Assembly (NCBI GenBank): GCA_030765605.1
Contig: JAVCCG010000095.1
Location: forward strand, 10,972 to 74,971
From: Candidatus Alcyoniella australis
GTDB taxonomy: Bacteria; Lernaellota; Lernaellaia; JAVCCG01; Alcyoniellaceae
DNA: 64,000 nt
Direction: 5' to 3'
Below the pieces are notes generated by a model, which was given only the letters and a program-made list of their open reading frames with translations, searched no databases and was not told the DNA's origin. This document shows positions 54,755 to 63,239 of the stretch, one piece after another. A program made the translations under genes and the position numbers. Within the stretch, counting starts at the first letter, position 1. Every line of letters starts with the position of its first letter.

Positions 54755-56428
54755 ATGGAAAAGTACGACATCGATTCAGCATACGCCCGCGCACTGTTTC
54801 ACGCCTGCGGCGTGGGTGCGGACAAGTTCGCCGGGCTGAAGATCGGCGTGGCCAACTCATGGAACGAGCTGGTGCCCGGCCACGTGCATTTGCGCGGCCT
54901 GGCCGACCTGGTCAAGTCCGCAGTGCGCGACGCCGGAGCCACGGCGTTGGAGTTCAATACCATCGCGCTGTGCGACGGGATCTGCCAGGGCCGGGGGATG
55001 CACGCGGTGCTTCCCTCGCGCGAGGTGGTGGCCGCGTCGGTGGAACTCACGGCCCGCGCCTACCAATTTGACGCACTGGTAATGCTCTGCTCGTGCGACA
55101 AGATCGTGCCCGGCATGCTGATGGCCGCGGCGCGGTTGGATCTGCCCACGCTGTTTCTCACCGGCGGATTGATGGATGTCGGAGAATTCGGCGGGCGCGT
55201 GACCGTGGCCTCGGACGTCAAGGAGGGGATCGGCCGCGCCCAACGCGGCGATCTGAGCGCTGACGAGCTGCGCGCCCTGGGCGAGGCGGCCTGTCCCGGC
55301 CCGGGCGTGTGCAACATGCTGGGAACCGCCAATACGATGTGTACGCTGGTGGAGGCCGCGGGCCTGAGCCTGCCGGGCAACGCCACAGTGGCGGCCAACG
55401 GCGAGGCGTTGCGCGACATGGCGCGACGCGTGGGCGAGCTGGCTGTCGAACTGGCGCGCAATGGCGGCCCCACTGCGCGGCGGCATTTGAGCGCGGGCTC
55501 GCTGCGCAACTTGGTGCGCACGGTCCAGGCCAGCGGCGGATCGGCCAACGCGGTGCTGCATCTGCTGGCCCTGGCCCGCGAGCTGGACGACGATCTATCG
55601 CTGGACGACTTCGACCGATTGGGCGCTGACACGCCTCTGCTGTGCAAATTCAAACCCAGTTCCGAGCTGACTGTAAGCGACTTCGGCGCGGCGGGCGGGG
55701 TCTCGACGCTGCTGCGCGCATTGGGTTCGCGCATCGACGCAACGGTTCCGACCATCGAGGGCCACACGTTGGCCCAACGCGCGGCCGATGCGCCCGAGCC
55801 CGACGGTACGATCATTCATGCGATCGACGATCCGCTCGAGCCGCGCGGCGGGATCGTGGTGCTGCGCGGCAGCCTTGCGCCGCACGGCGCGGTGGTTAAG
55901 GAATCGGGGGTCGATCCGCAAATGCGCGTACATCAGGGACCGGCGCGGGTGGCTGATTGCGAGGAGGACGTCACGCATTTGCTGCGCGAGCGGCTGGTGC
56001 AACCCGGCGACGTGCTGGTGGTGCGCTACGAGGGCCCGCGCGGCGGACCGGGCATGCGCGAGCTGAGCCTGCCCGCGGCAATGCTCGTGGGCCAAGGGTT
56101 GCACACCTCGGTGGCGATGGTCACCGACGGCCGCTTTTCCGGGGCCACGCGCGGACCGTGCGTGGGCTACATCTGCCCCGAGGCCTGGGATTGCGGACCC
56201 CTGGCATTGGTGCGCGACGGCGACCAGGTGCGCATCGACCTCGAGGCCAAGGCCCTGGACCTGCTGGTCGACGACGACGAAATGACGCGCCGCGCCAAAG
56301 CCTGGCAGCGGCCCGCCAAAGATCGCGGCACGGGCTTCCTGCGGCTCTACGCCGACAACGCGTCGTCGGCCGCGGACGGCGCGCGGATTGAAACGCGAGG
56401 CGAGCCGGGCGATGATGCGTCCGAATAA
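54755..56428 (+). CDS. ilvD: IlvD/Edd family dehydratase (dihydroxy-acid dehydratase-like)
   Basis: 557 aa from ATG at 54755 (AAAGGA upstream). Conserved blocks: GVANSWNELVPGHVHLRGLA, LCDGICQGRGMHAVLPSRE, MLCSCDKIVPGMLMAAARL, GPGVCNMLGTANTMCTLVEAAGL, VKESGVDPQMRVHQGPA, TDGRFSGATRGPCVGYICPEA. These hold the iron-sulfur and Mg sites. It dehydrates 2,3-dihydroxy acids in valine/isoleucine synthesis or sugar acids in related members. It lies 18 bp before a ThDP enzyme of acetolactate-synthase type, without ilvC or ilvN. Confidence 0.88.
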   Translation: MEKYDIDSAYARALFHACGVGADKFAGLKIGVANSWNELVPGHVHLRGLADLVKSAVRDAGATALEFNTIALCDGICQGRGMHAVLPSREVVAASVELTARAYQFDALVMLCSCDKIVPGMLMAAARLDLPTLFLTGGLMDVGEFGGRVTVASDVKEGIGRAQRGDLSADELRALGEAACPGPGVCNMLGTANTMCTLVEAAGLSLPGNATVAANGEALRDMARRVGELAVELARNGGPTARRHLSAGSLRNLVRTVQASGGSANAVLHLLALARELDDDLSLDDFDRLGADTPLLCKFKPSSELTVSDFGAAGGVSTLLRALGSRIDATVPTIEGHTLAQRAADAPEPDGTIIHAIDDPLEPRGGIVVLRGSLAPHGAVVKESGVDPQMRVHQGPARVADCEEDVTHLLRERLVQPGDVLVVRYEGPRGGPGMRELSLPAAMLVGQGLHTSVAMVTDGRFSGATRGPCVGYICPEAWDCGPLALVRDGDQVRIDLEAKALDLLVDDDEMTRRAKAWQRPAKDRGTGFLRLYADNASSAADGARIETRGEPGDDASE

Positions 56429-56446
56429 AATCAGGGGTAGCAGACG

Positions 56447-58240
56447 ATGAAACTCACCGGCGGCGAGATTGTAGTCGAGATGTTGATCCGGCACCACGTG
56501 CCCTTTGCCTTCGGCATTCCGGGGCACGGCTGCCTGGCGCTGGCCGACGCGTTCGTGGGGCGCGAGGAGCGCATCAAGCTGCTGGGGGTCAAGCAGGAGA
56601 TGTCTGGCGGCCACGCTGCCGACGCCTATTACCGCGTCACGGGCCAGCCGCTGTGCATGTTCACCTCGATCGGCCCCGGCGCGCTGAACACGGCCATTGC
56701 CGCGGCCACGGCCTTTGTGGATTCGCGCGCGCTTTTAATCATCACCGGCTCGGCGCACACGCACATGCGCGGCAAAGGGCTGCTGCAGGAGGTCGAGCGC
56801 ACGCAGGACGACGACCTGGCCCAGGCGCTGCGGCCGCTGGTAAAACGCTCGTTCCGCGTATCCAACGTGGCGCTGCTGGCCTCGACCGTCAAACGCGCGT
56901 TCCAGACCATGCTCAGCGGACGCCCCGGCCCGGTGCACATTGAGCTGCCCATGGACATCCAGGCCCAGACCATCGAGGTCGAGCTGCCCGAGCCCTACGT
57001 GCCGGGCACCGGCGGGATCAGCCCCGGCGACCCGCAGCTGGTGGCGCGAGCGGCCGAGATGCTGGCTACGGCGCAGCGTCCGGTGATTTTGGCCGGCGGC
57101 GGCGTACACATTGCGCGGGCCTACGACGAGCTGGCCGAGCTGGCCCACGCCTCGGGCGCGGCGGTTGTTACGACCATGGCGGGCAAGGGTTGCTTTGACG
57201 AGACCGATCCGCTCTACGGCTGGCACACCGGGTCCAAGGGCACGCGCGTGGGGCTCGAGCTGACCTCCAAGGCCGACGTGCTGCTGGCCGTGGGCTGCCG
57301 CTTTGCCGACGAGACCTCCTCCTCCTACCGCCACGGCGTGAGCTTCAGCATTCCCGGCACCAAGCTGATCCAGGTCGACCTCGACCCGGCGGAGATCGGC
57401 AAGAACTACCCGGTCGACGTCGGTATCCTGGGCGACATGCGCGGCGTACTGCCCGCGATTAGCGCCAAGCTCGAGGGCCGGACCATCGACCGCAGCGATT
57501 TTCACGCACACGTGGCAAAGCTGCGCACCCAGTGGCTCGATTACGTGCGAACGCTTGTGGAGCGCGAGCTCGAGCCGCCGACCATCTCGCGCCTGCTGAG
57601 CGAGCTGCGCCAGGCCCTGGCCGACGATGCCTTTGTGGTTACGTCGTCTGGCAACACCCAGGCGCAGATGCTCCAGGAGTTCCCGTTCTCCGTGCCCGGC
57701 ACCTGCCTGACCACCGGGGGCTTTAGCGCCATGGGCTGGACCCTGCCAGCGGCCATCGGCGCCAAACTGGCGCGGCCCGAGCGCCAGGTGGTGGCGCTGC
57801 TGGGTGACGGCGATTTCCTGATGACCATGCAGGAGATGGCCACGGCAATCGAGCTGGGGACCAACGTTGTGGTCGTGCTGGCCAACAACCGCGGATGGTT
57901 GGCGATCTCGGATTTGCAGATGGACGCTTTCGGCCTTGAGCGTGCCTCGGGCACGCTGTTTACCACACCCGACGGCCAACGCTACACCCCGGACTTTGCC
58001 GCCTGCGCCCAAGCCTTTGGCTGGCACTCCGAACGCGTGGCGCGCGGCGACCAGATCGCCGATGCCATTGGCCGCGCCCTGGACGCGGGCAAACCGGCCC
58101 TGGTCGAGGTGATGGTCAGCGAGCAGTACCCCTACACCGGCTCCCCGGCCGTTGGCTGGTGGGACGTGCCGATCCCCGAATACCTCGGCGCCGAAAAACG
58201 CCAAGCCTACGAACAGGGCAAAAAAGAAGAGAAGCTGTAG
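56447..58240 (+). CDS. Thiamine-diphosphate enzyme, acetolactate synthase/IolD-like
   Basis: 597 aa. N-terminal PYR domain with catalytic Glu51 in GVKQEMSGGHAADAYYRVTG, central domain (PVILAGGGVHIARAYDELAE), C-terminal PP domain with the ThDP motif LLGDGDFLMTMQEM ... ANNRGW. The end PAVGWWDVPIPEYLG recalls IolD-like (trihydroxycyclohexanedione hydrolase) members, while overall length and Gly-rich loops fit acetolactate synthase-type enzymes. No regulatory subunit gene follows. With the adjacent IlvD-type gene it may act in a branched-chain or sugar-acid pathway. Confidence 0.82.
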   Translation: MKLTGGEIVVEMLIRHHVPFAFGIPGHGCLALADAFVGREERIKLLGVKQEMSGGHAADAYYRVTGQPLCMFTSIGPGALNTAIAAATAFVDSRALLIITGSAHTHMRGKGLLQEVERTQDDDLAQALRPLVKRSFRVSNVALLASTVKRAFQTMLSGRPGPVHIELPMDIQAQTIEVELPEPYVPGTGGISPGDPQLVARAAEMLATAQRPVILAGGGVHIARAYDELAELAHASGAAVVTTMAGKGCFDETDPLYGWHTGSKGTRVGLELTSKADVLLAVGCRFADETSSSYRHGVSFSIPGTKLIQVDLDPAEIGKNYPVDVGILGDMRGVLPAISAKLEGRTIDRSDFHAHVAKLRTQWLDYVRTLVERELEPPTISRLLSELRQALADDAFVVTSSGNTQAQMLQEFPFSVPGTCLTTGGFSAMGWTLPAAIGAKLARPERQVVALLGDGDFLMTMQEMATAIELGTNVVVVLANNRGWLAISDLQMDAFGLERASGTLFTTPDGQRYTPDFAACAQAFGWHSERVARGDQIADAIGRALDAGKPALVEVMVSEQYPYTGSPAVGWWDVPIPEYLGAEKRQAYEQGKKEEKL

Positions 58241-58358
58241 CGCGAGCAGCAGGTACTAAATTGCGATTGATGAAGTCATTGCAAATTTATATCTTGACAT
58301 TATTTTCATCTTATGGTAAGCGTCATACGATACGACATGTTTTTGTAACGGTTTTTAC

Positions 58359-58697
58359 CTGAATCAGCCGCTGGCCGCGGCCTATTACATGCGCGAGGAA
58401 CTGCGCCAAATGTGGGAACAGGACGACATCCCGGCGGCACGGGCGTTTCTCGAATCCTGGTGCGAACGGGCCGAAGCCTCGGGAATCCGAATGCTGATCA
58501 AGATGGCCAAAACCATCCGAATGCACCGATGGGGAATCTACGCTTGGTACGAACACCCGATCTCAACCGGGCCGCTCGAAGGAACCAACAACAAAATCAA
58601 AACCATGCAAAGGCAAGCGTATGGCTTTCGAGATAAGGAGTTTTTCATGCTGAAAATCTATGCGTTGCATCAGATGAAGTACGCATTAATCGGATGA
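58359..58697 (+). pseudogene. 3' remnant of an ISL3-family transposase
   Basis: About 112 codons remain, starting LNQPLAAAYYMREELRQMWE and ending TGPLEGTNNKIKTMQRQAYG then FRDKEFFMLKIYALH, the C-terminus of ISL3/IS204-type DDE transposases including the late Glu. The N-terminal two thirds and both inverted repeats are missing. It marks the change from GC-rich to AT-rich DNA and may be the scar of an insertion or recombination event. Confidence 0.85.
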
Positions 58698-59335
58698 GCC
58701 CAAAAAAAAATATCTCCGGATGTCTATCTTTAGTCATTATACTTGGTGTACTGTTTTTCTTTGCTATTATTGGAGTACGACTAAGTGATGTTAAAAATCA
58801 AACCCCATCAAAGACTTCAGCGGTTATACATACACCCCAACCAACTCCTACTCCAATCGAATTACCGGCAAAACAAGTGGCGTTTACGCATGCAGTAACA
58901 ATATTTTTCCATCAATATAGAAGTGCACCAAATGAGTTAAAAAAATCTGCTCTACGCACACAGAGAAGAAACGGAATAAAAACCGCACTGGCCAATTCGC
59001 GATCTGTAAAGGATTGGATTGGTAAAATCGACAACATGGGAACTAACTCCGAAGGTAAAGCATATATTTATATAAAAATGGAAAGTGAAGACAGGATCAA
59101 GCTAGGAACATGGAATAACGCTTTTTCAGATATTGGGGCCAACACTCTAATTGATCAATCAAATCCACTATTTCATGTATTAGCCGAGCTGTCTGAAGGC
59201 AACAGAGTAATATTTAGCGGTACTTTTATCCAGAGTGATCAAGATTTTATTCGTGAATCAAGCCTAACCGAATTTGGCGCAATGACAGATCCTTCATTTA
59301 TTTTTAAGTTTTCTACCCTTGAGTTATACAAATAG
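58694..59335 (+). CDS. Single-pass membrane protein, hypothetical
   Basis: 213 aa. One N-terminal membrane helix (CLSLVIILGVLFFFAIIGV), a Thr/Pro linker (TPQPTPTPIELP), then a soluble domain with RSVKDWIGKIDNMGTNSEGK, YIYIKMESEDRIKLGTWNNAFSD and NRVIFSGTFI, a pattern seen in small OB-like domains. ATG overlaps the transposase remnant's stop (ATGA). AT-rich codon use. No function assigned. Confidence 0.6.
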   Translation: MSPKKNISGCLSLVIILGVLFFFAIIGVRLSDVKNQTPSKTSAVIHTPQPTPTPIELPAKQVAFTHAVTIFFHQYRSAPNELKKSALRTQRRNGIKTALANSRSVKDWIGKIDNMGTNSEGKAYIYIKMESEDRIKLGTWNNAFSDIGANTLIDQSNPLFHVLAELSEGNRVIFSGTFIQSDQDFIRESSLTEFGAMTDPSFIFKFSTLELYK

Positions 59336-59776
59336 GGAGTTCCGGTGACACCGATAACCGCACTACTTCGCTAAAGCTTCATTACTACGTAAAAGCTCTC
59401 TAGTAAATGAGCAATCACGAATACTATTTCTACCCGTAGGTTCCGAAAATTCAATCCGGCCAGGAATCGGGCATGATTGGACATCGGGCAAGGTGATTGC
59501 GGCTTGTAATGGAGTCGTTCAGCCTGGAGAAATCGGGGCATCAGCGTGTGCCTCGCCAAAAATAGATCGGGCCTGATTTGGTCGTTGGATGACGAGATGG
59601 CGGTGTTTTTCGTAGCAGGCATGGACCTATGAACAGACTAATCAAGCGCGGGGAATCCCAGTTCCCTCCGCTGCTCCGCCCATTCGACTGGAAAACCCTG
59701 GTGTAGCCGGGCGAGCGACAGGCCCGACGGCTCCTTGCCGTCCAAAATGGCCTCGGATAATTCCAGGACAATTCCA
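59336..59776. other. Non-coding or decayed stretch
   Basis: No intact gene recognised. On the minus strand, 59638-59769 reads ELSEAILDGKEPSGLSLARL then HQGFPVEWAEQRRELGF before a stop, which looks like the C-terminus of a real protein cut by the repeat at 59777; family not recognised. Confidence 0.4.
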
Positions 59777-59794
59777 GGGACACGATACTTAATT
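59777..59794 (+). repeat. GGGACACGATACTTAATT-type short repeat, copy 1
   Basis: GGGACACGATACTTAATT lies immediately upstream of the RAYT N-terminal remnant. The same motif with one or two changes recurs at 59893, 59968, about 60048 (minus), 61431, 61461, 61868, 61972-62029 (minus, two copies) and 63247. Confidence 0.7.
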
Positions 59795-59829
59795 ATTGAC
59801 AAACAACCTGTTTTTGTTATCTTTTTCCC

Positions 59830-59913
59830 ATGACACGGATATCGCGAGTGGTGGCCCCCGGGATTCCTCATCATATTACCCAACAGAGTTTTGGGGACAC
59901 GAAACTTAATTGA
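59830..59913 (+). pseudogene. N-terminal fragment of a second RAYT transposase
   Basis: ATG at 59830 encodes MTRISRVVAPGIPHHITQQ, the canonical N-terminus of REP-associated tyrosine transposases (usually PHHVTQRGN). After 19 codons the frame runs into a copy of the short repeat (59893-59911) and stops at TGA 59911-59913. The rest of the gene is gone. Confidence 0.75.
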
Positions 59914-59986
59914 CTGTTGACGCTATAAATCTATTAGTGCTTATCTATCAGTTACTTTTGAGAGTTCGGGGGACATCATACTTAAT
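59893..59986 (+). repeat. Short repeat copies 2 and 3
   Basis: GGGGACACGAAACTTAATT at 59893-59911 and GGGGGACATCATACTTAATT at 59967-59986, both followed by GAC. Together with copy 1 they bracket the RAYT fragment. Confidence 0.7.
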
Positions 59987-60060
59987 TGACGGTCAGCCAT
60001 ATATACTGTTATTTGTAGTAATATCAGCTGATTTAATCGATAATAAAGTGTCATGTCCCC

Positions 60061-60366
60061 ATAACTCCCCTTTCTTCTTCTGAGAAATACGATACTAAAT
60101 TTGAATATGCTAGACTTTGTAGATCTGACCTGAAAGGAACTGACATTACAGGAGCCAATTTAAAGAACTCAGATCTCCGCAATGCTGACTTGCGAACAAA
60201 GAGCTTTTGGAACGTAAATAGTCTGGAAGGTGCTAAGTGGAATGAGAAGACAATATTTCCTGATGGTTTCGATATCGCCGAGCGTAAAAAACGAGGCATG
60301 ATAGAAGAGAACCGAGAACCTAACGTTAATTCGGACGAAGAAAATAGTTCTTCTAGATATACGTAG
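60061..60366 (+). pseudogene. C-terminal fragment of a pentapeptide-repeat protein
   Basis: The frame from 60061 to TAG at 60364-60366 has no usable start codon but reads FEYARLCRSDLKGTDITGAN then LKNSDLRNADLR, i.e. A(D/N)LxN pentapeptide repeats, then KSFWNVNSLEGAKWNEKTIFPDG and an acidic tail. It begins directly beside an inverted copy of the short repeat (about 60048-60070). Likely a truncated gene. Confidence 0.65.
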
Positions 60367-60497
60367 ACAACGTAATGTAAGTTTCGCCGGCCGTATCACA
60401 TACTGTAAATGATCACGTCAGCGTGCATCTAGTTCGCGACACTCCCTTCGACCTTCCTCATTTGGATCCTTTTGCTCTAGTTTTTATGTTTTTTATC

Positions 60498-60526
60498 TTG
60501 ACAGAGATAAAGTAATTATGTATTCT
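60498..60526 (+). promoter_or_regulatory. Sigma70-like promoter for the tRNA-like leader and HEPN gene
   Basis: TTGACA (60498-60503), 17-bp spacer, TATTCT (60521-60526). A start 7 nt downstream falls at about 60533, the first base of the tRNA-like sequence. Confidence 0.6.
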
Positions 60527-60532
60527 CTTTAT

Positions 60533-60598
60533 AGGGTGATGGTGTAATGGAAACACGCCCGTAAGGGAGTCTAATCGGGTTCGATTCCCGGTCACCAA
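60533..60598 (+). ncRNA. tRNA-like leader with a stub in place of the anticodon arm
   Basis: Foldable parts: acceptor-like 5 bp (60535-60539 with 60592-60596), D-arm GTGT/ACAC (60542-60545, 60553-60556) with AATGGAA loop, and a T-arm TCGGG/CCCGG closing a TTCGATT loop (60575-60591). Between D and T arms are only 18 nt, CCC-GTAA-GGG plus AGTCTAA, so there is no anticodon loop. It is either a decayed tRNA or a regulatory mimic; no CCA-ready 7-bp acceptor stem forms. Confidence 0.5.
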
Positions 60599-60632
60599 AG
60601 GGTATCGATTATTCCGGTCTCCTTTGGTGACC
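60590..60632 (+). promoter_or_regulatory. 11-bp inverted repeat overlapping the tRNA-like acceptor strand
   Basis: GGTCACCAAAG (60590-60600) and CTTTGGTGACC (60622-60632) are perfectly complementary with a 21-nt loop. The left arm is the 3' strand of the tRNA-like acceptor and part of its T-stem, so the two folds exclude each other. No U-tract follows. It ends 20 bp before the HEPN start codon. Confidence 0.6.
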
Positions 60633-60652
60633 TGAAATCACGAAGTGAGTGC

Positions 60653-61375
60653 ATGAAATCAAAAGAGAAAATTTATAAGTTTCATGTTAAAAACCTTAGA
60701 TCCGTTGAAAGCGGCATGCTTCAAGTCGCTCGCTCAATTCGAAAAGCGATTTCCAAGGACGAAAAAACCATTGTTGATTCCTTTACGAGGTTATTCGCCC
60801 TATTGCTTGGCGTATGGTCCGAGTGCCGACTTTGCAAGCTAACATTTGAACCTAACGCTTTTAATGACATAGATATTGAATTGATTTATGATCAACCAAC
60901 ACAAATAGACAAGTGGCAGAAAGCAATTGAATTGGCTTTCCGAAAACACTATAAAGTCCCTAGGGCTGCCCTTTCAGATACAACGTTACCCCATTCAGTT
61001 TTCGCGAGATACACGACATTGATTGGCCTCCTTGAAAACGACCTTAAGCCTATTATTGAACTCAGGAATAAACTTGCGCATGGTCAGTGGATTTATCCAT
61101 TAAATTACGATGGGAATGACATCGCCCAGAAACAAATGGATGCCCTACGCTTAGAAAACCTTCTGTCACTCCAATATAAAGCAAAGATATTATCTTATAT
61201 CACTGATATTGTTAATGATCTAGCGGTATCTGAATCAACATTCGACCGCGATTTTGATAAGCATTACTCTCTGGTTATTCAAATAAGAACTAATCTTAGC
61301 AAGCATAGCTATTGTAACTATGAACGACGGCTAAAACAAAACTACAACACTGGAAGACAACATCATGCAAATTAG
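60653..61375 (+). CDS. HEPN-domain protein, predicted ribonuclease
   Basis: 240 aa, mostly helical, no signal or membrane segment. The motif R138-N-K-L-A-H143 (in IIELRNKLAHGQW) fits the catalytic Rx4-6H signature of HEPN RNases, which act in toxin-antitoxin, abortive-infection and CRISPR systems. N-terminal part (FTRLFALLLGVWSECRLCKL) is a conserved-looking helix of MAE_28990/Cthe_2314-like HEPN proteins; this subfamily guess is weak. It is the only long intact gene in the 59.3-63 kb mosaic. No partner nucleotidyltransferase (MNT) gene is next to it. Confidence 0.65.
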   Translation: MKSKEKIYKFHVKNLRSVESGMLQVARSIRKAISKDEKTIVDSFTRLFALLLGVWSECRLCKLTFEPNAFNDIDIELIYDQPTQIDKWQKAIELAFRKHYKVPRAALSDTTLPHSVFARYTTLIGLLENDLKPIIELRNKLAHGQWIYPLNYDGNDIAQKQMDALRLENLLSLQYKAKILSYITDIVNDLAVSESTFDRDFDKHYSLVIQIRTNLSKHSYCNYERRLKQNYNTGRQHHAN

Positions 61376-61565
61376 AACCGTGCGTTTTTAAAGCCGAAGA
61401 GAGTTAAGGGGACGCCCATAGGAGTTAGGGGGACACCATCCCTAACTATTAGGAGTTCGGGGGACACCATACTTAATTATTACATAACATAATGTTTCTT
61501 AACATTTATTAAGTCACGTGCCTTCCGCGCCTAATGCCATTGGGGCCACCAAAGTCAAATAGTCA
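61376..61565. repeat. Short repeat copies flanking the HEPN gene
   Basis: No gene. GGAGTTAGGGGGACACCATC (61421-61440) and GGAGTTCGGGGGACACCATA (61452-61471, continuing CTTAATTATT) are two tandem copies, with a degenerate third (AAGGGGACGCCCATA) at 61407-61420. Confidence 0.65.
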
Positions 61566-61859
61566 TTGACACACCTCCTCATCCACTGGTAAAATATAGT
61601 GGTGCTCATTGAAATCTAAATCACGAACGGCGATTGGAAAATTACGCCTGAAGTCGTGTAGTTGACATAATGTTTTGCCAAAAATTCCATACGATTATAT
61701 CGCAGTAGAATTAGCAACTTACAAACCTGCGAAAACTCAACCTATGCGATCAACTAAGCCCTATCGTACTTAGGCGAAATTACAGGGAAATCGCGGTTTT
61801 TTTCGAAAGATTATCGCATGCGTACGGTTTCAGGATTACCCTGATTAATCAGCAACTTG
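61566..61859 (+). repeat. 294-bp direct repeat, copy 1 (candidate structured RNA)
   Basis: By eye it differs from 63586-63879 at about 17 of 294 positions, without indels, and about 99 bp (61725-61823) are identical. TTGACA (61566-61571), 18 bp, TAAAAT (61590-61595) form a promoter-like start. ATGCGAT (61744-61750) pairs with ATCGCAT (61813-61819), enclosing a CTAAG/CTTAG stem (61754-61773). A seven-T run occurs at about 61797-61803. No open frame is conserved. Confidence 0.75.
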
Positions 61860-62325
61860 GGGTAATCTGGGGACATCATACTTATTTCTGAATGAGTCCA
61901 GCTTAAGAACCGAAAATGTTAAATCGTTGATATATAGGACATAATCTTAATAGTTTTTGCTAGGAGATACTTTAATTAGTATGGTGTCCCTCGATTAACT
62001 TTAATTAGTATGGTGTCCCTCGATTAACTCCCTCGATTAACTCCCTCGATTAACCCTTTCTGTCTAAAATGCGCCAAGGACATCTTAATTAAAATCGGCA
62101 TGTCTCTTAAAGCGTCTTTCTCCGACGTGCCCTTCGGCTAATCACTGAAAGCGGAAAGGTGAATTAGGGCCGGGCATTAAGAAGTCCCTAGCACCTCGAC
62201 CCTGCGGGCACCGCTCACCCGGCAGGAAAACAAACCTGCGCGTTTGCCGGTAAGGAGCGTTGAGTGGTAAGAACGATAAACGATAAATACTCTAATACAT
62301 TATGCGTCTGACAAAGGATACAGAG
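61860..62325. other. Gene-free stretch with short repeats and a hairpin
   Basis: Holds a short-repeat copy (GGGGACATCATACTTATT, about 61869-61886), a tandem array (61972-62055) and a hairpin at 62219-62250 (CCGGCAGG... with TGCCGG, inner GCAGG/CCTGC). No gene recognised. Confidence 0.5.
61972..62055 (-). repeat. Tandem array containing inverted short-repeat copies
   Basis: Two identical 29-bp units (TTTAATTAGTATGGTGTCCC then TCGATTAAC; 61972-62000 and 62001-62029) followed by two 13-bp partial units TCCCTCGATTAAC (62030-62042, 62043-62055). The 29-mer is the reverse complement form of the GGGACACCATACTAATT motif. Confidence 0.85.
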
Positions 62326-62709
62326 TCACCATCGATCGCACCAACAATAGTTTGGTGCGCCGGTATAGCCGTCATAATTGCAAATGCCGGTGCCATGGCA
62401 GGATGGACAATTTGGATCCGGTCCTCTTCTTAGTAATTCGGGCAGCGGGTCCGGTTTAATATTGAAGGTTGTTGTTGGAGGCTCATATGTAGGTTTGGGA
62501 TCAAACTTAGGAAAAAGATATTTTTCAGGCAGCAAGTACGTGGGTTCTGGTTTTATTTCAGGAAAAAGGTTGGTTTTGGACAAATCGTAAGTTGTCTCCT
62601 GTACTAAATTTTTAAAAAAATTGACATTCGGGATGAAAGACTGGAAATGATTCAGGACATTATCGGAATCGCAATGACAGTTGCGTCGATGAATACCATG
62701 CGGGCCCAA
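62326..62709 (-). CDS. Small protein with Cys-rich DnaJ-like C-terminal motif
   Basis: 127 aa as read from ATG at 62709. The middle is Pro/Lys-rich with repeats (FPEIKPEPTYLLPEKY, FPKFDPKPTYEPPTT); the C-terminus is CPSCHGTGICNYDGYTGAPN then YCWCDRW, a CxxCxGxG zinc-binding pattern like half a DnaJ finger. Another minus-strand frame ending at 62652 overlaps its first 19 codons, so the true start may lie further inside. Possibly a genuine small gene. Confidence 0.4.
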   Translation of the reverse strand: MGPHGIHRRNCHCDSDNVLNHFQSFIPNVNFFKNLVQETTYDLSKTNLFPEIKPEPTYLLPEKYLFPKFDPKPTYEPPTTTFNIKPDPLPELLRRGPDPNCPSCHGTGICNYDGYTGAPNYCWCDRW

Positions 62710-62856
62710 ACCATCGTGTAGTCCCCAACTGGAACTGCTTTTGCAGCTTCAAGTCCCAGAGCAATAACGACCGCACTTGTAACAATAATGTATTTTGAAC
62801 CTCCTACGCTTTCTTGAATATTTCTCCGGGATCCCCCGTTTAAAATTCCGAAGCGG
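62652..62856 (-). pseudogene. Hydrophobic C-terminal fragment of a lost gene
   Basis: Without a start codon until late, this frame reads QESVGGSKYIIVTSAVVIAL then GLEAAKAVPVGDYTMVWARM and VFIDATVIAIPIMS before TGA. The composition looks like genuine protein with two hydrophobic segments; family not recognised. Confidence 0.3.
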
Positions 62857-63100
62857 GCTTTTCAAGCACCATGCACGGCAAAAACCACCCTTCGACTTTC
62901 TGATCTCGCGCAAACCGTCGTTGCTATGCCTAATCGTACCCCTCTCTCGCCATAAAATCAACCGTTTCCGCGAAGAAATCCTTGGATACCACTATCTCTG
63001 TTATTTGGTCTTGTATTCAGAAATTTGGGGGGGAAAACGCGGGAAAAAACTTCCATCTGCCGTTCTTGCCCTTTTCAAATCGCACCCTTATCCTGCTCGT

Positions 63101-63232
63101 ATGAAGAAGCTGATCGCCTATTTGGAAAAGCTCATCGCCGACCGATTTTTCGGATCGGTAACGCTCAGTTTCCAGAGCGGCAAACTGTGCAACGTGAAGG
63201 TCGAGCGGAGCCTGAAGCCGACCGACCTCTGA
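63101..63232 (+). CDS. DUF2292/YezD-family small protein
   Basis: 43 aa from ATG at 63101: MKKLIAYLEKLIADRFFGSV then TLSFQSGKLCNVKVERSLKP. Length and the pattern K-x-L-x-x-L-x-x-L-I-x-x-R-F-x-G-x-x-x-x-x-F-x-x-G-K match the YezD (DUF2292) family. GC content is higher than the surrounding DNA. A longer in-frame reading from 62795 has poor composition and is probably not used. No clear ribosome binding site. Confidence 0.5.
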   Translation: MKKLIAYLEKLIADRFFGSVTLSFQSGKLCNVKVERSLKPTDL

Positions 63233-63239
63233 TAACCGG

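Noticed and set aside
59371-59883. Three overlapping minus-strand open frames of 80-83 codons
   Set aside because: No motif, poor composition and mutual overlap; only a short stretch near 59638-59769 resembles real protein, and that is a fragment.
60533-60598. Ordinary functional tRNA gene
   Set aside because: Only 18 nt separate D and T arms, leaving no anticodon loop, and the acceptor stem is 5 bp with two mismatches.
61972-62055. CRISPR-like array
   Set aside because: Units are directly adjacent without spacers and no cas genes are present; it is a simple tandem duplication of a short repeat.
62795-63100. N-terminal 102 codons of a longer reading of the DUF2292 gene
   Set aside because: Low-complexity, basic/aromatic composition with no similarity to the family, which is normally 40-60 aa; the internal ATG at 63101 fits the family start.
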